A stretch of DNA of 25,561 bases from Baffinella frigidus. Its lineage: Eukaryota > Cryptophyceae > Cryptomonadales > Baffinellaceae. Every line of letters begins with the position of its first letter. Position 1 is the first letter of the stretch. Below, one piece after another: positions 1-8,509 of the stretch. A program made the translations under genes and the position numbers. The stretch covers positions 262,646-288,206 of the forward strand of contig MU646304.1 in the NCBI GenBank assembly GCA_026770585.1, read 5' to 3'. The notes beneath the pieces were generated by a model. The model did no database searches. It was given only the letters and a program-made list of their open reading frames with translations, and had not been told where the DNA came from.

Positions 1-71
1 CCCCCTTGCGTCCTCCTTACGCATGCCCATCCCCTCCTCCACCCCACTGCGCCCCGCCCCACGCCATGTCA

Positions 72-195
72 TACAGGGGTACCTCGCTCATAAGAAAGCC
101 CCCCCCCCCAGGACCCTACAGTAGGCCTATGCCTACATAGGGCCCCACGATAGTCCTGGGGGGGGGCGTTTTCTTGTGAGCGAGGTACCCCTGTA
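72..195. mobile_element. Family 1 TIR element (MITE-like), full copy
   Basis: Both ends carry the inverted repeat TACAGGGGTACCTCGCTCAT (right end inverted, one mismatch in the inner part). The 124-bp body is non-coding, with a palindromic core rich in CCTAGGACC and CCTATGCC. The outermost TA at each end fits a TA target duplication, as in Tc1/mariner-type elements. Confidence 0.85.
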
Positions 196-245
196 CTCCC
201 CACTGTCCCCACTGTCCAGCCGTTTTCAGCAAGCGAAGAGGCCCC

Positions 246-291
246 GCTCTCTCTCTCGCTCGCTCTCTCTCTCTCGCGCGCGCTCTCTCTC

Positions 292-348
<57 letters not shown>

Positions 349-376
349 CTCTCGCGCGAGCGCGCGCTCTCTCTCT
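246..376. repeat. CT/GA microsatellite
   Basis: An imperfect (CT)n tract with CG interruptions. It lies just 3' of the stop codon of the RING/TRAF gene, so its sense strand there is (GA)n. Long open frames across it are low-complexity artefacts. Confidence 0.9.
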
Positions 377-400
377 GCCGCCTCACCTCCCCCCCCACAC

Positions 401-1947
401 TCACGCCACAACATCGAAGAGGCGCACCACCGCGCGGAGCCTGACGCTCCCATCCGCCCGCACAGCCTGCGCATGCTCCCACTCCTGCGGATGGAACCCC
501 TGGCTGCAAATCGCGAAATGCTCGGGGTCGCTCTCACGAGACTCGGGGGAGGAGGTGAATCGCGAGAGGTCGTAGGTCGGTTCGCGGAGGAGGAGGGGTT
601 TGTCGTGCTTGTCGAGGATGGAGAACTCTGCGTGGACAGAGCAATCTTCCCTCCCTAGGAACTTGAACCCGACCACGAACTCGAGATCCATCGAAGATCG
701 GTTCATGGTTCCTACCCCGACGAACCCAATTCCGAAGTCGTGGCTCTCCGAGATCCAGGATCCCGGGCCATAAGCGTCCGCTTTCCAGTTAAACACCCAC
801 GTCCCAGACTCTGGAGCGGAGTGGCGCTGCTCGCTCGATGCCGTCTCCTCCAGCGCAGCGATCCTCTCCATGAGCTTCACGGTGGAGAACGCCGCGCCGA
901 GGTTCTTCGCCGCCACGTGCGCGTCCATGTCCTTGCGCAGCAGCCTGGCCGTGCACCCCTTGCTCGGGCACGTGACCTCCTCGTGCTCGCACTTCGCGCG
1001 GTGACGGCGCATGGACCCCCTTTTCCAGAGCACGCTGCAGCCCTCGTTCGGGCACCTGGTTTCGGGTTTCGGGTTTCGGGTTTCGGGTTTCGGGTTTCTG
1101 GTTTCTGGTTTCTGGTTTCTGGTTTCGGGTTTCGGGTTTCGGGTTTCTGGTTTCGGGTTTCGGGTTTCGGGTTTCGGGTTTCGGGTTTCTGGTTTCTGGT
1201 TTCTGGTTTCTGGTTTCGGGTTTCGGGTTTCGGGTTCAGGGTGTACTCGATCTTCTCGTCCGGGCAGCTGTCCTCGTGGTGATCGCAAACCACAAAGAGC
1301 GACTGCATCCCGCAGTGCTTGCAGCAGACCAAACGGAAGTCGCACGTCGACACCATATGCTCTGCCAGATCCTTCCTCAGGTGCATCTCCTGGCACCCCC
1401 CCGGCCCCCCGTTGGGGCACCTTTCAGGCACCATCCCGCATTCCTCAAGATGCGCCGCCCGCTCCCAATGGCGCCCGATCCATGCGCACCCGGCCGTCTC
1501 CTCCGCCATGGTGCCGTGGTGCCGCCACCATGCCATCTGCCGGGGCGCGTGGACGCAGCGCATCCGCGCGTTGTGGATCTCGCATTCCGAACGAAGATGC
1601 GCAGCCAGCTCCCCCACGCACCCCCTCCATGCGCATCCGACCGCCTGCTCTGGCATGGTGCCATCTTGCGCGGCCAGCTGCTCCTCAGGGGCAAGCACGC
1701 ACCGCATACGCATGTTGGCGATCATTGTCTCCGCACACCTGTTCGGCACCAACCCGTGGACGGGTCCTCGACACTGCGGGCACCGGTTCTGGCGGAGAAG
1801 CGACTTGCGAAAGCATGATTTGCAGAAGCTGTGCCCCCCGGGGCAGCCGCTCACCGGCTCCGCCATCACTCCGAAGCATATGCCGCATACGCATGCATCC
1901 TCGTTATGCTCGAGAAAGTCTGGGTTGATCCATCCTGGATGCGCCAT
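401..1947 (-). CDS. RING / TRAF-type zinc finger protein with TRAF-like C-terminal domain, two exons
   Basis: Exon 1 is 1947-1247 and exon 2 is 1055-401 (stop TGA 403-401), giving 451 residues. The ATG at 1947 is the first in frame and is followed at once by a RING finger: Cys21, Cys24, Cys35, His39, Cys42, Cys45, Cys56, Cys59, the C3HC4 spacing. Cys/His pairs of TRAF-type zinc fingers fill residues ~80-290, then a short helical stretch (KLMERIAALEETASS) and a C-terminal part resembling a TRAF/MATH fold (GTWVFNWKADAYGPGSW). The family usually acts as E3 ubiquitin ligase or signalling adaptor; the substrate is unknown. The two exons are in different frames. Splicing GA|GTACAC to AACCAG|G restores the finger as KIE-CPNEGC, ideal TRAF-finger spacing, and removes an intron made almost only of 7-bp repeats. 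No exon-edge copies were seen, unlike the other genes here. Confidence 0.85.
1056..1246 (-). repeat. 191-bp intron made of a 7-bp telomere-like array
   Basis: On the sense (minus) strand the intron runs GTACACCCTG, then about 25 units of CCCGAAA with CCAGAAA variants, then ACCAG. Because 7 and 3 share no factor, the array reads as the same heptapeptide cycle (PKPETRN) in all three frames, so open frames run through it and it can be mistaken for coding sequence. Confidence 0.85.
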
Positions 1948-2547
1948 TCCTCCCAGCGAATGGCAACACGGCCGAATCTGGAGCGCCGTTCGCCTTCCTG
2001 GAGGGAGGGGCCGGTCGGAGTCGTCAGCGATTTCGGCTGTCGTGGTCCGGGGCAGGTCGACAGGACGACAGAGAGACCAGGAGGGTCTGATCTCGGCAGA
2101 TCAGTCGCAGAGGCAGTTGTAGATTCGCTGTTCGCTCGGAGGGGGGCCGGATGGGCTGGAGGCTGGGGTGGGGATGGTCTCTGCGCTCGAGCATCGCTCT
2201 AGATGCTCGCGCTAGCTCACTGCGCCCCCAAACCGCTTCCTGGTTGAGGTATCTTCCGTAACAAAATTTAATACATATATCAGTGGTGATCCAGGATCCA
2301 GCCTGTCCTTCACTCGCAGCACCAAGATCAAGATCCTGTGAGGTCCGTCGTGGCGTGCGCAAGACAGAACTACCTCTCTAGCAGGCGACCTGGTGCTCCG
2401 TCGCGTCGTCCTCGACTGGGAACTTTCAACTTTTCTCCCGCGAAAATACTACCCCAAAAGTTGAAAAATAAACTTAAGATCGAGGCTCATGACCTGTGAC
2501 AGGAACTTCCCACGAATTTTGCCTGTCTTTTAAATATTTTTCACACG
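1948..2547. promoter_or_regulatory. Divergent upstream region between the RING/TRAF gene and PPME1
   Basis: About 600 bp with no recognisable coding exon. It presumably holds both start regions. The only structure seen is an inverted repeat at 2425-2465 (TTCAACTTTT ... AAAAGTTGAA) close to the PPME1 side, in an AT-richer stretch. No TATA box or other element could be assigned with confidence. A first PPME1 exon may be hidden here. Confidence 0.4.
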
Positions 2548-5500
2548 GTGCAGAAGCAGCAGAACCAGGTTCCTGGCCCCTATGTCGAGAGCTCGAAGAA
2601 CTTAAAGGATAAAACGAACCATTTACTTCACGCAGCGCCCCTTCCCTGCCGCACAATCCAAGGCGAAGATCCTGAAACCTTCTTCAACGTCGCGACATCT
2701 GGATTTGACCTTGAGAACTCAGAGGACCGGACGCAAGATCCACCCAGCACCGTCGCAGTGCTCCTGCACGGGGCAGGGCACTGCGCTCAGAGCTGGAGCG
2801 CTCTGGTCTCGCGGCTGAACGGCGCCGTCAAGGTCATTGCGCTGGACCACCGAGGTCACGGAGCCTCGCGCGCTTCCGACGAGGGCGACCTGAGGCAAGG
2901 CCCACCGCCCGAACCTGCAGCTGGTCTTGTTCGCAGCTTTCGGACACCAATGCGTGATGATGGCAGTCGCTGCTCTGCTCCCGCTGGTGGATATGTGACC
3001 CGCCTCAACGAATCGCAGCCTCGAGCGCCTTGTGTCGGATCTCCTCCTGGTTCTGCGGGCAGTGCTTGGAGACTCTCGTCCACCACTGGTACACTTCCCT
3101 CTTACTCCACGCTCCCCTCTTACTCCACCTCAGTAAGGACAACCACTGGTGAACCTCCCCCACCCTCTCCACCAATGACCTCCGATGAACTCGAAGATAA
3201 TTCTCTTCCGAGAACTCTCGTCCGCCGGTGGTACGGCTCCCCTCCCTCTCCACCTTCTGGCCTCGGATGAACTCGAAGAGGCTTTGCAGCCTACGCCTCC
3301 CAAGAGGAGATGGCTAGTTCCACCAGCCATCCCAACTGGCTCAAATAGTGCCCTGGAAGGTCTTCGATTTTACCTTGGATCGGGGTCGGATCCGACCCCG
3401 ATCCAAGGTAAATCGAAAATGCCCCAGCGCACTATTTGAGCCACTTCCAAGGGCTAGTGGTTCGAGAGGTTCCTCACCAATGCACCCCCCGTATCAGACC
3501 CTCCTTCCGACCCACTCGCCGTTCCCTCAACCCTAAACTCTAAACCCTAAACCCTATCCTGTTCCACTCCCCTCTTACTCCACGCTCCCCTCTTACTCAA
3601 CCTTAGCAAGAACAACCACTGGTGAACCCCCGCCTCTCCACCATATGGCCTCCAATGAACTCAAAGAGTATTTTCTTCCCGAGAGCAGCTCGTCGCCGTG
3701 GCAATGCGCCTCAGCCCCCCCCCCCTTCTGACCCACGCGCTGTCCCCCAGGTCTTGGTGGGGCACTCAATGGGCGGGAGCGTCGCGGTGCGGAGCGTGAC
3801 GGTTTTGGAAGAGGCGGGGTTTGTTGTCCGCGCGCTCGTCGTCCTTGACACCAGCGAGGTGCACCACCAACCCTCACGGAAAGACCAAATCGTCGATTTT
3901 CAGACCGCGGATTTAGGGGGCATCGGGGTCGGATCCGACCCCGACGACTTTATAATGGCCCAAGAAAAGCTGCTTTATCAGGGTTTGGGAGTTTTAAAAA
4001 TTCTTTGCACAATAGGTCGAAAAGCGTTGACGGTTTTGGAAGAGGCGGGGTTTGATGTCTGCGCGCTCGTCGTGCTGGACACCAGCGAGGTGCAGTCTCG
4101 TCCCCTCCCACATCCCCAAACTGCCGTTTTTTTATTATGAGCGTACTCACCCAGAACCCGAGGTGCAGTCTCGTGCCCTCCCTTCAGGTCCTTTAGGTTC
4201 TTTTAACTCCCACCATAGGCGGACACTGGAACTTATCCTGCAGAAAGGCTCTGCTTCACATCTCGTCCGTTCTCCAAGGCAACCAATATTTTTTTGCAGT
4301 TTGGCGACCCACGAAACGGGCTGTGTTGGCATGCAGACGCCTCTTTTTGAGCGTTTTCCAGCGTTCCCCAAAACTCACCAGCGAGGTGCATTCCCGTCCC
4401 TTCCCACATCCCCCCTGCCCCCTCTCCAAAATGCCGTTTTTTTAATGAGCATACCCACCCAGAACCAGCCGTGGAGGGTTCTGATTGAGTACGCTCATTA
4501 GAAAATGGCTTCATTTCAATGTCTCTCCCACCTCCACTTGAGAATCACTCAAGCTCTCTCACTTGAGCGGGGTACCGCCGTAGCTGCGTCCCCCATCCGA
4601 GGCCCGACCACCCCGCACCCCACGCAGCCTCTCGTTGCCACGATATTCAACTGCTGAACAACGCCAGCTCTCTCTATCTCTCAGGGGACCGCGGTAGCCG
4701 CGTTCGGGCGCTCACCAGCGTGAGAACAAAAACGGTTTCGTTTTTGTTCCGCTCACCGGCGTGAGCTTGGATCGGGGGTCGGACGCCGGTGAGCGCCCGA
4801 ACGCGGCTTTGCGGAACAAAACCGGTTTCGTTTCCGCGTCTCTCGCCGCCAGCAGTTGAATACCGCCAGCTCTCTCGGCTCCAGGCTCTACGCCCGTCTA
4901 TATCCCTAATTCAGTCTGGCGCTCTCACTCGAGCAGGGGACCGCGGTAGCCGCGTTCAGACGCTCTTTCCGTTTCTCGCGCCACCACCAGTTGAGTCGGC
5001 TGGATTCCGCTCTGCAACACCCAGGAGTTTGCGATTTTTCTAGGTATCCAATAAATTTGATCAGGTTAATAACGTCATCTCTCACTCTTGAGCAGGGGAC
5101 AGCAGTGGCAGCGTTCGGGCGTTCGATGGCGGGGCTGCGCCTCCGCCCCAAGTCGTTTCCGTGCGTCGCGCACGCTGATTCTCATCAACAAAAACCTGCC
5201 ACGTTTCCGTGTCTCTCACCACCTCCAGTTGAGAATAACGCCTCCCCCCTCTCACTTGAGCAGGGGACAGCGGTAGCAGCGTTCGGGCGCTCCTCCGCCC
5301 CAAGTCGTTCCCGTCCGCTGCAGACGCAGTCTCCTTGACTCTTCCCCGCTCCATAGTTGACGGATTTGTACCGCACACCCAGCATGTCAGCTTGAGCATA
5401 GTCGACTTTCACACCGCCAGCGCTCTCACTTGAGCAGGGCACAGCAGTGGCAGCGTTCGGGCGTTCGATGGCGGGGCTGCGCCTCCGCCCCAAGTCGTTC

Positions 5501-7913
5501 CCGTGCGTTGCTGACGCTGTGACGTGGGCACTCGACTCCAAGCTCCTCCACTCCCGCGAGTCTGCTGAGTGAGTCCCGCCACCTCATAGATTTGTCTTGG
5601 CGTTGGAGCCGTTTCGTACTTTCAGGACTTAACATACTGGGGTTTGTACCGGAAATTCTTTAGATGGGCACTCGACTCCAAGTTCCTCCACTCCCGCGAG
5701 TCTGCTGAGTAGCGCCCAACCCCTCGCTCTGTCGCAGTCTATTTGGGCTTAACAATCTGGTGAGCAGGGGTTTGCTTCGCTCCAAAGTTGACGGATTTGT
5801 ACCGCATACCCAGCATGTCAACTTGAGAATAGTCTTGACAGTCAACCCGACTGAGGCAGAGCTAGACGATGCTTGCCCCGGCAGCCCGCACGCAGCACAG
5901 CAGGGGACGCTGAGAACCGCGCTGGAGAGAGCTACCACGCCAGATTGGAGGAGGGGGTTAGATTTTTTAACCCGTGTGCGGATACGGGTGTGAACTTTTG
6001 AAAACATTGCCTTGGGGATGAATTGATTTTTGGCGACCCCTTCCAAGAATCTGGTGTGGTAGCTAGTTCGGAGAGGGGAAAGGCGAGGTTGATTAAGTTG
6101 ACATATGTTGATTAAGTTGACATATGTCGCTTCACGTTCACTCATCCATCCACTCGAGAATGCTGGAGGATCCAATTTACATGTGTGGTTTTAAATATTT
6201 GTACCAGGGTAAGGTGTTCCAACCTCGCGCCTGGCCACTATTTGGCTAGTTACATCACCAATCAAAGAAACTTACTACACATATGCCCACTTTTAAAAGC
6301 ACATCGGTTTTAAATAGGCCCCTCTAGCATTCTCGTGTGGATGGCGGGCTTGGAGCCGTGGAAATTTATATAGAGCGCGGGGCCACACAGCGGGCTACGA
6401 AGGGATTTTCGGCCAATTTTGGGCCGAGTTTCCGTTGCCTTATCCGTAGGAACCCTCCTATGCCCCTACGGGTTGCCTACCGTAGGGCCCTAGGTCTTAT
6501 CGCTTAGGGGTTATTCACGAATCCCTTCGAAGTCCGCTGTGTGGGATGGACCTAAATGGCGATCGCACCCCCAGGTTGAGCATTCCGTGCATGGTTGTCG
6601 AGGACGGCAGCGGGGGGGTGAAGTGGCGCGCTGACGTGGAAGGGTCCGCGCCGCATTGGGAAGGCTGGTTTAACCTAAACCCTACACCCTACACCCTAAA
6701 CACCAACCCCTACACCCTAAACCCTAAACCCTGAACCCGATCCGACCCGCATTGGGAAGGCTGGTTTGAGTCCACCCCGCTCCCCAACCCTAAACCCTAA
6801 ACCCTAAACCCTGAACCGTCACTTCTAAACCGTAACCTCTGAAACCTAAACCCTGAAACCTAAACCCTAAACCCTGAACACGTAGCCTCGCGTTGTTTCC
6901 CTAGGATATATACGACTAGTTTAACCCCCCCCCCCTTCGCTCCCCGCCCTGTTTTGCGGCACGATTCGACACCGCATCGATATCCAGCGGCGGGCCATAC
7001 GTATTTTCTTTAAGTTGACACCGGAATCCACTTAAGATTTACTATCCAGCGGGCCTATCTATTCAGAGGCGGGCCTATCTGTCCCGAGGCGGGCCTATCT
7101 ATCCAGAGGCGGGCCTATCTGTCTAGAGGCGGGCCTATCTCACGCAATACCTGAGGCGGTCCTCACAACACTCTCAATTTCGCGCCCCTCTACCATTCAC
7201 TCTTCCTCCCTAGATTCAGGGGCACCTCGCTCATAAGAAACTGCCTCCCACCCTAGGACTCCCATAGGGCCCTAGGCATAGGCATACTGTAGGGTCCTAG
7301 GGGGTTGCGCTTTCTTATGAGCGAGGTACCCCTGTGCCCTTCACTCTTCCGCACTAGATACCCCCCCTCAACTCTCTTGAAACCACAGCCTGTTTCTTCA
7401 CCCCACCGCAGGTTCAAAGGCATGTCATCCGCATTCCTCTCGGTTCCATCACACATCCCGAAGCTGCTGGTGCTATCCTCGCGCGACGGTTTCATAGATA
7501 CAGGGATTTTATAATCGATGTATCGACTGTATAATAGATTTATTGAATGTATGCAACCTCTCCTGAACCACAGCCCGTTTCGCCAGGTTCAAAGGCATGT
7601 CATCCGCATTTCTCACGGTCCCATCGCGGATCCCGAAGCTACTAGTGCTATCCTCGCGCGACAACCTCTCCTGAAACCACAGCCCGCCCCAGAGCTAGGA
7701 TGCTGGCGCTCTCAACGCGCCTCTCTCCTGAAGCCATCTCCAACCCACCGCAGGTTCAAAGGCATGTCATCCGCATTCCTCGCGGTTCCATCACGCATCC
7801 CGAAACTCCTAGTGCTATCTTCGCGGGACAATCTCGATACGACGCTCGTCGTCGGGCAGATGCAGGGGGGGTTCCAGCTGGAAGTGCTCCAGGGCGGCCA
7901 CGCGATCCACGAG
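2548..7913 (+). CDS. PPME1: Protein phosphatase methylesterase 1 (PME-1), alpha/beta hydrolase, six recognised exons
   Basis: Removes the methyl ester from the C-terminal Leu of the PP2A catalytic subunit. Exons: 2548-2894, 3019-3088, 3751-3858, 5438-5568, 6575-6667, 7754-7913; all phases join to 303 codons. Exon 1 has the oxyanion motif LLHGAGH and DHRGHG. Exons 2-3 join as DSRPPL-VLVGHSMGGS (nucleophile Ser ~145). Exon 3 ends VVLDTSE (catalytic Asp ~172) and joins GTAVAAFGRSMAGLRLRPKS. Exon 5 has KWRADVEGSAPHWEGW, exon 6 IPKLLVLSSRDNLDTT and GGHAIHE (catalytic His ~299). These blocks follow the order known for PME-1. Intron 1 uses a GC donor (CTGAG|GCAAGG); the others are GT-AG. The 5' end is uncertain: no in-frame ATG opens exon 1 (position 2548 is GTG), so an upstream exon is likely. 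The last exon is missing or at ~8510. The introns hold many partial exon copies. Confidence 0.85.
3096..3705 (+). repeat. Direct duplication of ~140 bp inside PPME1 intron 2
   Basis: Segments 3096-3235 and 3561-3705 are diverged copies (shared CTCTTACTCCACGCTCCCCT and AACCACTGGTGAACC). Each contains a degenerate copy of the exon-2 end CCACTGGT. The palindromic element 3337-3443 lies between them. Confidence 0.7.
3337..3443. mobile_element. Near-perfect palindromic element in PPME1 intron 2
   Basis: The ends TGGCTCAAATAGTG / CACTATTTGAGCCA are exact inverted repeats. The centre is a perfect palindrome around GGATCC (CGGGGTCGGATCCGACCCCG). The arms carry GATTTTACCTTGGATC and its inverse. A 107-bp foldback, non-coding. 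Confidence 0.8.
3867..3950. mobile_element. Left part of a foldback element at the PPME1 exon 3 donor
   Basis: Begins CCAACCCTCACGGAAAGACC, 8 nt after the end of exon 3, and continues with CAAATCGTCGATTTT. The same end is found complete with its inverse at 19432-19573. It also holds the CGGGGTCGGATCCGACCCCG core of 3337-3443. The right TIR is not visible, so it is truncated. Confidence 0.6.
4027..4089 (+). pseudogene. Shadow copy of PPME1 exon 3 (3' part with donor)
   Basis: Reads TVLEEAGFDVCALVVLDTSE followed by GTGCAG, nearly identical to the end of exon 3 but without the GHSMGG part. It lies downstream of the real exon. Two tiny remnants of the same edge (GCGAG|GTGCAT and CCGAG|GTGCAG) lie at ~4383 and ~4165. 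Confidence 0.8.
4429..4508. mobile_element. Short inverted-repeat element in PPME1 intron 3
   Basis: Imperfect inverted ends CCGTTTTTTTAATGAGCATAC-like on the left and GTACGCTCATTAGAAAATGG on the right. The left arm is repeated at 4123-4150. Confidence 0.5.
4569..5330 (+). pseudogene. Serial shadow copies of the 5' end of PPME1 exon 4
   Basis: Upstream of the real exon 4 (5438) its first bases recur at about 4569, 4685, 4937, 5096 and 5264; the last four follow a CAG acceptor (mutated at the first). The exon text GTAVAAFGR is legible in the copies at 4685, 5096 and 5264; 4937 reads GTAVAAFRR. The copy at 5096 is longest (to FPCVAHA, ~5177); the others stop after 7-12 codons. One more piece is inverted at 4783-4807 and pairs with 4698-4723. 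All lack the exon's 3' end and donor. Confidence 0.8.
5569..5663 (+). mobile_element. Introner-like 95-bp GT...AG segment at the start of PPME1 intron 4
   Basis: Starts with the strong donor GTGAGT directly after exon 4 and ends CTTTAG directly before a copy of the exon end. Its sequence (CTTGGCGTTGGAGCC core, GTACCGGAAA near the end) is homologous to the start of BUB3 intron 5 (15401 downward) and to a BUB3 shadow (15172 downward), both also beginning at the donor GT. Confidence 0.65.
5664..5708 (+). pseudogene. 45-nt in-frame copy of the PPME1 exon 4 end (possible cassette exon)
   Basis: Preceded by TTCTTTAG and followed by GTAGCG. It repeats the last 45 nt of exon 4 with a single codon change (KLLHS to KFLHS). 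Length is a multiple of three and the phase matches, so inclusion would add EWALDSKFLHSRESA without a stop. Confidence 0.7.
5723..5865. mobile_element. Family 4 element, full copy in PPME1 intron 4
   Basis: Left end CTCGCTCTGTCGCAGTC and right end GACTGAGGCAGAGCTAG are inverted. The body has the family marks AAAGTTGACGGATTTGTACC and ATGTCAACTTGAGAATAGTC. About 140 bp, non-coding. Confidence 0.75.
5931..6063. mobile_element. TIR element (GCTACCACGCCAGA ends)
   Basis: Ends GCTACCACGCCAGA / TCTGGTGTGGTAGC are inverted. Inside the right end is TTGGCGACCCCTTCCAAGAA, found inverted in the related element at 22875-23012 in the SMG1-like gene. Confidence 0.75.
6088..6125 (+). repeat. Two tandem 19-bp units
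   Basis: GTTGATTAAGTTGACATAT is present twice, head to tail, without mismatch. Confidence 0.9.
6150..6340. mobile_element. Family 3 TIR element in PPME1 intron 4
   Basis: Ends CCACTCGAGAATGCTGGAGG and CTCTAGCATTCTCGTGTGG are inverted. Body marks: TTTGTACCAGGGTAAGGTGT and TACTACACA. 191 bp; related copies at 12309-12477 and 24360-24571. Confidence 0.8.
6383..6544. mobile_element. Family 2 TIR element 30 bp upstream of the PPME1 exon 5 acceptor
   Basis: Ends CCACACAGCGGGCTACGAAG and CTTCGAAGTCCGCTGTGTGG are inverted over ~25 bp. The core contains a CCCTACGG/CCGTAGGG palindrome like family 1. Related ends at 8209-8342 and 14905-15042. Confidence 0.8.
6668..6890 (+). repeat. CCCTAAA array at the start of PPME1 intron 5, with an exon 5 shadow
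   Basis: From the donor (CTG|GTTTAACC) the sequence passes directly into CCCTAAA/CCCTACA units. At 6741-6763 the end of exon 5 (CGCATTGGGAAGGCTG|GTTT) occurs a second time, followed by a second CCCTAAA/CCCTGAAA array. Confidence 0.85.
7049..7140. repeat. 20-bp tandem repeat, about 4.6 units
   Basis: Unit GCGGGCCTATCTATCCAGAG with few changes, no spacers. Lies in PPME1 intron 5. Confidence 0.9.
7215..7336. mobile_element. Family 1 TIR element in PPME1 intron 5
   Basis: Left end TTCAGGGGCACCTCGCTCAT, right end the inverse ending CCCCTGTG. 122 bp with the usual CCTAGGAC/CCCTAGGCATAGG core. The TA at each end has mutated. Confidence 0.85.
7412..7667 (+). pseudogene. Two shadow copies of the 5' part of PPME1 exon 6
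   Basis: At 7412-7488 and 7587-7667, each after a CAG acceptor, the sequence reads FKGMSSAFLSVPSHIPKLLV and FKGMSSAFLTVPSRIPKLLV, then runs off the exon after SSRD. They lack the GQMQGG...GHAIHE half. The complete exon follows at 7754. Short AT-rich and ACCACAGCC repeats lie between. Confidence 0.85.
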
Positions 7914-7931
7914 GTGTGCCAACCATCCACG

Positions 7932-8028
7932 CATTAATTAGGGCCCTAGCTAAATATTAACTAGGGCCCTAACTAAGCATTAATTAGAGCCACAACTAAA
8001 CATTAATTAGGGCCCTAAGTAAATAACG
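7932..8028. repeat. Tandem TTAATTAGGGCCCTAA units
   Basis: Three to four ~33-bp units of ATTAATTAGGGCCCTAACTA. A similar unit recurs at 8115-8150 and inside the foldback 13611-13756. The unit is itself nearly palindromic. Confidence 0.8.
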
Positions 8029-8059
8029 ACCGGTGCCTTATCCATTAGGCCACCGACGC
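8028..8059 (-). tRNA. Fragment: 5' half of a tRNA-Arg-like sequence
   Basis: On the minus strand the text GCGTCGGTGGCCTAATGGAT continues AAGGCACCGGTC: a 7-nt acceptor strand, then a D arm with GCCT/AGGC stem, like arginine tRNAs. No matching anticodon stem, T arm or 3' acceptor strand follows, so this is not a working tRNA. It could be a SINE head or a tRNA-fragment insertion. Confidence 0.4.
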
Positions 8060-8208
8060 ACCAAAAAGAGGAGCTATCCACACCGTGGACGCCCCTGTAT
8101 ATATACTACTCTCAGTGAACATTAATTAGGGCGCTAACTAAATTTAGTTAGAGGGCCATAATCCCGATTGCTCACCCAGGTGCGCCTCGAATTGCTCGTG
8201 CCGCGATC

Positions 8209-8342
8209 CACACAGTGGGCTTCGCAGATCGGTCCATTTATTTTGGTGGCTCTAATCAAGTATCGCTCGGTACAAAGACATCTTAGTAACCGATATTTCG
8301 ACATGATTTTCGGTCGGAATATCCTTCGAAGCCCACTGTGTG
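8209..8342. mobile_element. Family 2 TIR element
   Basis: Ends CACACAGTGGGCTTCG / CGAAGCCCACTGTGTG are exact inverted repeats; 134 bp, non-coding body. Confidence 0.75.
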
Positions 8343-8509
8343 CCAGCCAACTTGCCAGCGCCCCTCCATCAGCCCTCTACGAGGTGTGCCAAACTCAGGG
8401 AGCGTTATTTCTACCGACACGGCCGCTGTGTATGCACCCCCACCGAGGCTGTGTCTGTGCAGGACTCTGATTGCACGAGGCTTCCCCAGTTGAGGCGGCC
8501 AAGACCAAG

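Noticed and set aside
176-658. Long open frames over CT tracts (SLSLSL or ERERER proteins), also at 13262-13631, 13780-14292 and 20147-20473
   Set aside because: Low-complexity translation of dinucleotide repeats; the real gene at 401 runs on the other strand.
740-1928. Plus-strand frames with SGFGFRV repeats
   Set aside because: Antisense reading of the 7-bp array and of the RING/TRAF exons; no protein family match on this strand.
2024-2362. 112-residue minus-strand frame upstream of the RING/TRAF gene
   Set aside because: No recognisable domain or splice link to the gene; sits in the divergent upstream region.
7049-7140. Regular 20-bp repeats, CRISPR-like at first sight
   Set aside because: Units are contiguous without spacers, in an intron of a eukaryotic gene.
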